A stretch of DNA of 8,355 nt. It comes from Caldithrix sp964532875 (lineage in GTDB: Bacteria; Calditrichota; Calditrichia; Calditrichales; Calditrichaceae). Under the pieces are notes generated by a model, which did no database searches, was not told the DNA's origin, and saw only the letters and a program-made list of their open reading frames with translations. The position numbers and the translations under genes are program-made. The stretch covers positions 1 to 8,355 of the forward strand of contig CAZHIZ010000156.1 in assembly GCA_964532875.1 (NCBI GenBank). The letters are read 5' to 3'. Shown one piece after another: positions 1 to 7,100 of this stretch (positions are counted from its first letter, which is position 1; every line of letters begins with the position of its first letter).

Positions 1-17
1 CATCCTGAAGATTTAGG

Positions 18-48
18 TTGCGTATTGGATTAGAATTCTGTAAATTTG
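18..48 (+). promoter_or_regulatory. Possible promoter of the tRNA-Val gene
   Basis: Two readings coincide here. In the Bacteroidota style, GTTG at 17-20 (near the -33 TTTG element) is followed after 20 bases by TAAATTTG at 41-48, an exact match to the -7 consensus TAnnTTTG. In the sigma-70 style, TTGCGT (18-23, 3 of 6) and TAAATT (41-46, 4 of 6) are separated by 17 bases. Either would start transcription about 8 bases before the tRNA. The elements are short and the region upstream of the window is unseen, so the tRNA could also be transcribed from further upstream. Confidence 0.35.
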
Positions 49-59
49 TGTTTTGCGAA

Positions 60-136
60 GGGCGATTAGCTCAGTTGGTTAGAGCGCTACGTTCACATCG
101 TAGAAGTCACAGGTTCGAGTCCTGTATCGCCCACCA
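60..136 (+). tRNA. tRNA-Val (anticodon CAC)
   Basis: This is a complete cloverleaf that decodes GUG valine codons. The acceptor arms GGGCGAT (60-66) and ATCGCCC (126-132) pair fully. The D stem is GCTC/GAGC (69-72 with 82-85) around AGTTGGTTA. The anticodon stem is CTACG/CGTAG (87-91 with 99-103), with loop TTCACAT giving anticodon CAC at 94-96. The T stem is ACAGG/CCTGT (109-113 with 121-125) around TTCGAGT. The discriminator base is A133, and the CCA tail (134-136) is encoded in the DNA. There is no intron and no mismatch in any stem. It stands alone within the window and is closed by its own terminator just downstream. Confidence 0.97.
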
Positions 137-144
137 TTTTTATT

Positions 145-173
145 AAGCTCCTTTTTTTCGGGGAGCTTTTTTT
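145..173 (+). terminator. Intrinsic terminator of the tRNA-Val gene
   Basis: A perfect 7-bp stem, AAGCTCC (145-151) with GGAGCTT (162-168), encloses a 10-base loop. It is followed by a T-run (167-173), starting 8 bases after the CCA end of the tRNA. This is the classic Rho-independent layout and isolates the tRNA transcript from the gene at 358. Confidence 0.85.
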
Positions 174-233
174 ATGACTTCCCGGTATTTCTTTCCTCCG
201 TTTCATTAACGCTATTTAAATTTCCATTTGATT

Positions 234-254
234 GCTACCCGGTAGCGCTTTTTT
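234..254 (+). terminator. Palindrome with T-run; terminator-like or operator
   Basis: GCTACC (234-239) and GGTAGC (241-246) form an inverted repeat around C240. As RNA it folds as a 5-bp GCTAC/GTAGC stem with loop CCG, followed by GC and six T (249-254). The T-run lies only on the + side, so as a terminator it would act on + transcripts. That makes it a possible back-up to the terminator at 145-173 or the end of an unseen short RNA. The stem is short, so a protein-binding palindrome upstream of the gene at 358 is an equally reasonable reading. Confidence 0.35.
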
Positions 255-283
255 AAGTACACAGAAAAACAAAAATACACAAC

Positions 284-321
284 GTTTTGAAATTGGCGGT
301 TTAATTTCTTAATTTCAAAAC
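284..321. repeat. Perfect 11-bp inverted repeat upstream of the secreted-protein gene
   Basis: GTTTTGAAATT (284-294) is the exact reverse complement of AATTTCAAAAC (311-321), with a 16-base spacer. Two G-T pairs could extend the stem inward in RNA. There is no T-run after the right arm, so it does not look like a terminator. It lies 36 bases before the start codon at 358 and overlaps a possible promoter. The likely roles are an operator or a 5' leader hairpin. The repeat itself is plain in the sequence; the role is inferred. Confidence 0.6.
287..315 (+). promoter_or_regulatory. Weak promoter candidate for the secreted-protein gene
   Basis: TTGAAA (287-292) matches 5 of 6 bases of the sigma-70 -35 box and is followed after 17 bases by TAATTT (310-315), which matches only 3 of 6 bases of the -10 box. 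The implied start near 322 would give a leader of about 36 bases. The two boxes fall in the two arms of the 284-321 inverted repeat, the arrangement expected if a dimeric regulator controls this promoter. The weak -10 box keeps confidence low. Confidence 0.22.
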
Positions 322-357
322 AGGCTTTCTTCTCGTTTATTACAAAGGAAATTTACA

Positions 358-2160
358 ATGTCAGCGAAGTTTGTTCCGAAAGTATCCCTTCTTCTAATAG
401 GGTTTTTTGCTTTCCTTTTATTTTCGGCTCAAAATTCACAAGCTCAAAATCCCCTGCAATATCGGGCCCGTGCCCTTTCGGATACGGCAGGCCTGCGATT
501 GGCTATTGATAATTACGGCCGTTTTGCCGGCGTTGCCATGCCTATGGGACTATGGGGCGATTTCCAGTACATTTCCAATATGTCCTTTATTTTAGGGATT
601 CCCGGCAAAGATAAAAATGGACGGCCTTACCCCTGGGCCGTCGGATCCAAAAAGGCTTTCGACACTTCTAAAAATCAATTTTACACTGTGGGGGATGATA
701 CGACCTATTGGGGCCCAACCGTTTCGGAATCATGGGCCGATGATTCGCCCCGGCTGACCCATACCGATTGGGAAGCCATCGGCGGATTGAATAATCCCGC
801 CGCAACGATCAGTTCGTTTTACCAAGAAAGTCTATTTACACTTCATTCTGATTCACTGCCGTTGATAGCCACGAGTACCATTCCCGAATCCTGGCCGCTC
901 TCCCATGGCAAACCCTTCTGGCCCGGGCCGTGGGCCGTTGATCCCGATGACCCCTCGGGACAGGAAAAATTAAGGCAAATTTTCATCTCCGATCAGGACA
1001 TTTATTTCGCTTTCGATGATCGTTACGCCAATCGCGACGACGATCCTCATCAGGGCTATTCCACGGGCGTGCGGGTTGATGCGACGTGTCATGCCTTCTC
1101 GGACAGCGCGACCAAAGGAATGATTTTTTTTGATCTGATTTTGCGTAATCAATCTGCCTACGATTACACCGCTGTTTATGCCGGCCTATATTTTGACGTG
1201 GATGCTTACACGGCTCTGGCAGACGGGCATTATTACGGCCGAACCAATGATGATGATTGGGCCGGCTTCAATCGTGCGTTGGGACTTGGTTACATTTACG
1301 ATCCGGATGGAGATCACCAAAATCCTTACGTTGGCGAAAAGAAGCTATCTTACATCGGCCTTAAATTTTTACAGACACCGTTAGCCGCGCAAAATTTGGA
1401 TTTGAACGAAGACGGTGTGAGCGATATTTACACAGGAAGCCCATTGGGTGTAACCGGTTTCCACTGGTTCGATTGGTACTATTTACCCGGCTTGCGCTTT
1501 AAAGATCCGATTTACCAGGAAGGGCCGCGTATCAGTACTTCAAATAAGGAAGAAATTCAATATAGGATTTTAGCCGGGGATGCTACGCATATTTCTGCTT
1601 ACGATTCTCTGCATTTTTTTCATTTAACGGGGGCGAACGGTCGTGTGCAATCAACAGCCCGATTCGCATCGCCAAAGGATTTGCAAAGAGAATATCCCCA
1701 GGGTACGGATTGTGTGCTCATGCTCAGCACCGGCCCGTTCGATTTACCAAGCGGCGGCACTCAACCTTTTTCTTTTTGTCTCATTGCCGCAGCCGATTCC
1801 CAGAGCCTAACATTAAAAGCACGCCTGGCACAAACGCTATTCGACAACAACTACACCTCTTTAAATTCCGTACGGAAACGATTGCAGGTTGTAAAAGGAT
1901 ATGCTTTAGAACAAAATTATCCGAATCCCTTTAATGCCAAAACGAAGATTGTATTTCGGGTTCCCGAGCCGCAAAACGTACGTTTGGATATGTTTGACCT
2001 GCGCGGGCGAAAGATACGCACGCTGTTGAATGAATTCGTAGGCAAGGGGCAACACACGCATCTGTTCGATTTTAGTAAACAAGCAAGCGGCCTTTATTTC
2101 TATCGTTTAACAACGGCCAAAGGATGGACAAAAACCAGGAAAATGCTTCTGATAAAATAA
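358..2160 (+). CDS. Secreted protein of unknown function with C-terminal type IX secretion sorting domain
   Basis: This 600-aa exported protein has no enzymatic domain that I recognise. Residues 1-29 form a Sec signal peptide: K4 and K8, a hydrophobic core over residues 9-22, and likely cleavage after A29 in NSQA. Residues about 517-600 are a T9SS type A sorting domain, with YPNPFN at 521-526, FDLRGR at 546-551, SGLYFYRL at 577-584 and the basic end KMLLIK at 595-600. In known T9SS substrates this domain directs passage across the outer membrane and is usually removed or exchanged for a surface anchor. The body matches a style I know from large secreted proteins of Calditrichota and Ignavibacteria: VYAGLYFDVDA at 273-283, LGLGYIYDPDGD at 308-319, YIGLKFLQTP at 332-341 and MLSTGPFDLPSGGTQ at 455-469. 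A DxNxDGxxD loop at 348-356 resembles dockerin-type calcium sites. The ATG has AAAGGAAA 7 bases upstream. The protein may be structural or adhesive, but its function is unknown. Confidence 0.93.
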   Translation: MSAKFVPKVSLLLIGFFAFLLFSAQNSQAQNPLQYRARALSDTAGLRLAIDNYGRFAGVAMPMGLWGDFQYISNMSFILGIPGKDKNGRPYPWAVGSKKAFDTSKNQFYTVGDDTTYWGPTVSESWADDSPRLTHTDWEAIGGLNNPAATISSFYQESLFTLHSDSLPLIATSTIPESWPLSHGKPFWPGPWAVDPDDPSGQEKLRQIFISDQDIYFAFDDRYANRDDDPHQGYSTGVRVDATCHAFSDSATKGMIFFDLILRNQSAYDYTAVYAGLYFDVDAYTALADGHYYGRTNDDDWAGFNRALGLGYIYDPDGDHQNPYVGEKKLSYIGLKFLQTPLAAQNLDLNEDGVSDIYTGSPLGVTGFHWFDWYYLPGLRFKDPIYQEGPRISTSNKEEIQYRILAGDATHISAYDSLHFFHLTGANGRVQSTARFASPKDLQREYPQGTDCVLMLSTGPFDLPSGGTQPFSFCLIAAADSQSLTLKARLAQTLFDNNYTSLNSVRKRLQVVKGYALEQNYPNPFNAKTKIVFRVPEPQNVRLDMFDLRGRKIRTLLNEFVGKGQHTHLFDFSKQASGLYFYRLTTAKGWTKTRKMLLIK

Positions 2161-2202
2161 GCTTTGAAGCGGATGGCAAATCGTTTGGATTCTTCTTTTA
2201 GA

Positions 2203-4164
2203 TTAAAACGCAAAATACAAACCGGCATGAATGGCGTATTGGGTTGGCGCCAGTTTATCTTTGGTGATTAAGTGACCGTAATCGATGCGGATGGGCCCCA
2301 ACGGCGTAATGAAGGCCAGGCCGAATCCTCCGGTTACCTTAATTTGCAGGGGATTCACATCACGCAATTCGGCCCAGACATTCCCCGAATCAATAAAAGT
2401 TTCCAAAACGACAAACCAAAACAAGGGCATGCGTAGTTCCGCGTTGGCCAAAAACAAAGCCTTGCCGCCGGCGGCTCGTTTTATTTTACCATTAGCGTCG
2501 TAATAAAGAGCCGGACCCAACATTTGTTCGTGATAGCCGCGTACGGTGGTTGCGCCTCCCGCAAAAAAACGATCGTCGAAGGGAATGGTTTTGTTAGGCA
2601 CGGGTTCCAGAATGGCCCCTGCTTTTAAGCGGGTAGCAAAGGTAAAATGCCAGCGGGGGAAGCCTAAAACTTTCGGCCGGAACGGCTGGTAACGCTGCCA
2701 GGAGCCAACTAACGTTAAATAGCGGTTGATTTCAAAGTTGCCCGCTTCGTTTTTGCCGCGGCTGTAGCTGAACGACATGCTGAAATCGGTGTAGGAACTG
2801 TTGTGCGGATTAAAAATGTTTTTGCGTTTATCGCGTTTGTAATAAAAAGACAAGGCATAAACGGCGTTTTTGTTGATATCAAGCGGATTAATTTGTGTAG
2901 TGTCGATGGTTCCCTCTTTTAATAGCTGCACCAATCGGGCAGAAAAACCGGCGCGTAGTTCTTCGCCTTTGGTAAAGCGTTTATTAATATCAAATGATGT
3001 GCGGTAAATATCGAAATGGGCGCTGTACACCGGACGATATTGCGAAAACGAAAGTTTAAAAACACCGGGCGTACGCGTGTTTAAAATCCACGGCTCCACA
3101 TAAATGAAGGTAGCCTGGTTGTCCGGATTGTAAATTTTATTTTGCTCAAAATTGTAATAAAACGAAGGCGTGAGAAAAAAACTGACGCTTCGCCCCGTAC
3201 CGAATAAATTGCGGTGTCCTCCCTGAACCGTAAACTCCAGTTTATTCCCATAGTAAATATCCTGATCGTGAGCAATACCCAGCCGAAAACCCACCCAACG
3301 CGCTTTCTTTTCCTGAACAAAAATGCGCAGGGTCGCCTGTGTGGAATCTCCTTGTTCCGGCTCCAGATCGAAGCGCACATAGCGAAACAATCCCGTGGCG
3401 TACAAATTTTGCTGGGATTTGTTCAGGGCCTGACGATTGTATTTATCGCCCGGTTTGATTTCCAGCTCGCGCCGGATGATGAATTTTTGCACCAACTGCA
3501 TGCCGGAATATTGAATGTCTTTAATGAAAACCGTTGCGTTCTCCCGAATTTTAAAATAAACGGAAACCAATGAATCCTGTTCGAACAAATAGCGCGTTGA
3601 AATCTGGACGTAAGGTTTGCCCGAATTGTAGTAAATATTTTCCAGCTCGTGAATGGCCATATTGATGTCGTCTTCTTTAAAGGGAGCACCCGTTTTTAAT
3701 GATTTCAAGATCGGCTTCAAACGTTTTAAAGGAATCTCATGTACACCGGCAAACAAAATCTTTTTCAGATAAAAACGCGGCCCCGTCCGAATCAAAAAAT
3801 AAAGGCGAACTTTGTTTTTCCGTCGATTCAAGACCACGCTGTCTCTGACGGAGGCGTTCAGGAATCCGTAGTTTTTAAAATAATTGGTCAACAAAAGACG
3901 ATCCAGCTTTACCAGTCTTGGTTCGTACAAACGGTTTTTGCGTGAATTAATAATTTCATCCAGATTAAAGTCATCTTTCAAATGAGCCGGAATAAAAACG
4001 ATTTTTTCGATTTTTCTCCCGGCAGCCCGAATAGGCATGGCGCTAAAAGCGATCAACAGAACGATTACAATCCAATGCAGCTTCGTTCCGGGCTTAAATG
4101 CACAAAACCTCCGGCTGTTTTTTTGTTGATTTGATGACTTGTTTTTGCCTGCCATGCGATCCAA
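2203..4164 (-). CDS. tamA: TamA-like Omp85-family outer-membrane protein
   Basis: This 653-aa protein is the outer-membrane half of the translocation and assembly module, partner of TamB encoded just upstream. A signal peptide with an unusually long basic n-region ends near residue 48 (hydrophobic core about 31-43). Three POTRA domains follow at about 51-127, 131-207 and 212-288; the third is the most typical (IKPGDKYNRQAL, then LYATGLFRYVRFDLEP). Residues about 289-653 form the 16-strand-type barrel. Omp85 hallmarks are VRGY at 541-544 (loop 6), NAELRMPL at 574-581, FIDSGNVW at 590-597, TPLGPIRIDYG at 620-630 and a terminal Phe as in the C-terminal beta-signal. Three POTRAs fit TamA better than BamA, which usually has five. 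E. coli TamA is about 577 aa; part of the excess is the N-terminus. No lipobox is present, unlike the lipoprotein variant TamL of Bacteroidota. The start is probably TTG at 4164; an in-frame ATG at 4155 would shorten it by three residues. Confidence 0.95.
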   Translation of the reverse strand: MDRMAGKNKSSNQQKNSRRFCAFKPGTKLHWIVIVLLIAFSAMPIRAAGRKIEKIVFIPAHLKDDFNLDEIINSRKNRLYEPRLVKLDRLLLTNYFKNYGFLNASVRDSVVLNRRKNKVRLYFLIRTGPRFYLKKILFAGVHEIPLKRLKPILKSLKTGAPFKEDDINMAIHELENIYYNSGKPYVQISTRYLFEQDSLVSVYFKIRENATVFIKDIQYSGMQLVQKFIIRRELEIKPGDKYNRQALNKSQQNLYATGLFRYVRFDLEPEQGDSTQATLRIFVQEKKARWVGFRLGIAHDQDIYYGNKLEFTVQGGHRNLFGTGRSVSFFLTPSFYYNFEQNKIYNPDNQATFIYVEPWILNTRTPGVFKLSFSQYRPVYSAHFDIYRTSFDINKRFTKGEELRAGFSARLVQLLKEGTIDTTQINPLDINKNAVYALSFYYKRDKRKNIFNPHNSSYTDFSMSFSYSRGKNEAGNFEINRYLTLVGSWQRYQPFRPKVLGFPRWHFTFATRLKAGAILEPVPNKTIPFDDRFFAGGATTVRGYHEQMLGPALYYDANGKIKRAAGGKALFLANAELRMPLFWFVVLETFIDSGNVWAELRDVNPLQIKVTGGFGLAFITPLGPIRIDYGHLITKDKLAPTQYAIHAGLYFAF

Positions 4165-4173
4165 ATTATTCCA

Positions 4174-4178
4174 TCCTT
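4174..4178 (-). promoter_or_regulatory. Ribosome binding site deciding the tamA start
   Basis: On the - strand, AAGGA (4178 down to 4174) follows directly after tamB's tandem stops TGA TAA (4182-4177). It lies 9 bases before TTG at 4164, an ideal distance, but 18 bases before the in-frame ATG at 4155. The ATG has only a GGA (4162-4160) four bases ahead of it. This favours TTG initiation. A two-codon frame, ATG GAA TAA, begins inside this site (4174-4166) and is out of frame with tamA. Confidence 0.6.
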
Positions 4179-4179
4179 A

Positions 4180-7100
4180 TCAAAAAGAATATTCCCAATT
4201 AAGTCCGAATTTGATTCGCGTATTGCCGCGTTCCGTTTTTTCGTAATAGCTATCCAGCGACCAGTAGCGATTAATGCGGTATTGCAACCCGATGCGGTTA
4301 CCGGCATCCCAACTTAAGCGCGGCGCCGGAATGCCGCTACCGAAATGGGTACGATATTCCACGTACAAATCGCTGGTTAAGTATTTGCCAAAAGCAATGG
4401 AAGCATCGCTCAAACCGTTGTTCAAACGCAAACGGTTCAGATCGACCAACGATTTGCTGGAACTGATTTCCACTTTGTCCAGACCTGTGAAGCGCTCGGT
4501 TCCCCGTTCGATGGCCGTTAAAATGGAAGTGGTGGCGATATTTTCACCCACGTTGCGCAAAGTGGAATCCGCATTGGTTTGTAGCGTGGAAATATCCGCA
4601 CCCAGGGTCAGGAGTGCAATTTTATCCAGATAAGACATATTGATTTCCTGACCGTTTTCCAGAACGTGAATCTCCTGATGCAAATTATTCAACTCACCTG
4701 TTAAGGACAATTCAAAGGTACGGTTACCGATAATTTTAAAGGCTTTGAAATTAATATCCGGATTAATGGTCGGATTATTCTTAAAATCGATCGTGGCCGA
4801 TTCCACGACAAAATTTTGATTCCACGAGGCGTATTTACCGCTCACGGCTTGCAAATGCCCCTGAATTTGCGGAGATGTGGACGGCGGTTGCATAGTAACT
4901 TGCAAATCACCCGTAAAGCTAATCCGAAAATTGTTGGTCAAATCCAGAGGCGAACTGGTGACCACAAAATTACCCGGAATTTGCAGACGCAGATTCAGAG
5001 CAATGTACGGAGGACCCGGGACGGATGCTCCTTCGGAAAGGTAGGCATTGCGTGCAATACGATTCAAATCGACTTCAAACACTCCCTTGGGAATGTACAA
5101 ATCACCCTGTACCAGAATGGTATCCTGCCCTTGAATGGTCAAATTATCTGAACTGATTACAGCCGAAATATTCTGGATAAAATAGTCTGCATAAAATTGT
5201 TTTAGTTTAACTTGCAAATCGATGTCCGGTTTGGACAAATCGGACAGGCCAACCGTGCCCGAAGCTTGCAGCATCCCCTCCTGCGCATTTTTTTTAGTCC
5301 AAGGGAGTAAAGATGTCAAAAAAGCCCAGGCCTTTTGCCAAAAATCCTTTTCTTCCAAAGATTGAGCACTAAAATGTTTGATCTTCAAAATCGAATTTTT
5401 AATTTCGGCTTCCAATTGTACATGGCTCAGGGGATCTCGAATCATGGAAAGCAGCAACTGGCCATCGTTTAAACGAATTTCTCCTTGCTTTAAAGCCGGT
5501 TTAGCCGGTGTACCGCCAAGGGTTACGTCCAAAAGATACGGGCCTTGCACGGATTCCACCACATCATTCAGGTTGCCCAGAAAAAGCAATTGTTTGTCTT
5601 TACTGTACACATGCAATTCGAAGGGCTCGTTCAAAATATTATCCTGCGTGCCGGTCAGTGAAAAACGGTATTGCTGCCAACCCGTGGCCGAAAAGTGGCT
5701 GCTGTCCAAAATAACCGATACGTGTTGCAGACGAATGCGTCCCTTCTCGTAACCGGCCTTTAAACGCAAAGAATCGCCCGTGAATCGATCCACGGCAAAT
5801 CGGTCCAGCCTGAGGTTGGCCTTCATGACCGGTGCATCGGCCAAACCTTTAACGGAAAGCTCGCCCTCGGAAATACCCTGTAAACGATGCAAACCCTTAA
5901 ATAATTTTGCGTACTGTCGCAGATTTAATTGCCGCCACTGTAAAGTAAAGTTTGCTCTGGTATTTTTAATGAAATTAAAATTCCCGGATTTCAACTGCAT
6001 ATTAAACGTACCGTGTCCCCGCACAATCGACTTGCCCCGACGCAGTTCCAGAGAATCGATACTGAGTTCTCTTTGGGCATAGCGCCATTTCGAAGTGAAT
6101 TGACCTAACGCAACCCGATTGATTTTCAAACTGTCCAATCTCAGGTTCACTTCAAAGTTCGGGTCCGTAATTGGAGTCAGAATTTCGGCGTAACCGTTCA
6201 AACGACCCGTTAAATTAAGATTCGTATTGGCGATCTGTTCAAATGGGGCGATTTGTACATTGCGTATGGCAACAAAAGTTTGCAAATCGCCTTGATTAAA
6301 ATCATAAAAACCGTTGACGGCCATGCCCGAATTGCCCGGGCCTTCGAATTCCCAGGCTTCCAGAACCGCCTCATCGGCATTAATCGTTACCGTTAGCGTA
6401 TCTTTGGCTTTAATCCAATATTTTTCGTATTGAATTTCAAAGGGGAAAAGATCGACCCTCGCACTATGGGGAGACCAATGAACCGTTAGCGAACTTCGAA
6501 AATAGTTCTTTTTACTAAGGAATTGCAAATCGCTGATTTGCACGACATTCCGGGCACTTCGCAACCTAAAGCTAACCCGATCGATGGGAAAGGTGGCGAT
6601 TTGTCCGGAGGCAATTTTAAAGAAACCGCTGCCGGCCCTTTGTCTGCTTAAACCTTCGATGAACACATTAAATTTTAAACTGTCCAGTTTTACGTCTTCG
6701 TAAGATAGAGAAGGCAAAAACAAATTGCCTGAAAAGTTCGGATTTTTCAACGGGCCGTAAAGGCGAATACGTCCGTCAAACCGACCGTGAAATTCGCTTC
6801 CGCCTAAATCGCGCAGTAAATGATTTAAATGATTATCGAACGTCAATAACGAAAAATCGATGTATTGACGCGCATCCATGGTACCCGTAAGGAAAAACCG
6901 GGCACTATCGTCGATTTGAATAAAAGAAGGCCGGAGAAATTGCAGGTTGCCGCGGGTAGCCTTCAGTTTAAACACAGCCGAATCGATCCGCATTGTATCG
7001 ATCGTAGAACGGAAGAACAACAAACGACCGAATCCGTTTAAGCGGTTCAAATACAAATTGGCGGCGTTCAGTGTTAAATTTCCGTTCAGGCGCGTTTCAG

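Noticed and set aside
1..33. 3' end of a protein gene on the + strand (ten codons ending TAG at 31-33)
   Set aside because: Ten open codons is far too short to support, and it overlaps the likely tRNA promoter.
358..2160. Glycosidase or peptidase function for the secreted protein
   Set aside because: No catalytic motif or recognisable hydrolase domain is visible. A T9SS sorting domain alone does not indicate enzyme activity.
2161..2202. Bidirectional terminator between the convergent secreted-protein gene and tamA
   Set aside because: Only tiny hairpins are present (GCTT-TG-AAGC at 2161-2170 and CAAA-TCG-TTTG at 2177-2187), the second followed by a T-rich but interrupted tract. A terminator is expected here, but none is convincing.
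3214..3573. Antisense and alternate-frame open frames inside tamA and tamB (this one and others of 60-124 codons)
   Set aside because: They lie fully inside well-supported genes, have no ribosome sites or recognisable domains, and read as low-quality mirror sequence.
4085..4113. Twin-arginine (Tat) signal in TamA, from SRRFC at residues 17-21
   Set aside because: The residues after RR do not fit the SRRxFLK consensus, and Omp85 barrels are exported unfolded through Sec.
2203..4164. BamA rather than TamA
   Set aside because: Three POTRA domains are visible, not five. The gene is coupled to tamB, and no skp/ompH or lpxD neighbour is seen, which would be typical of bamA.
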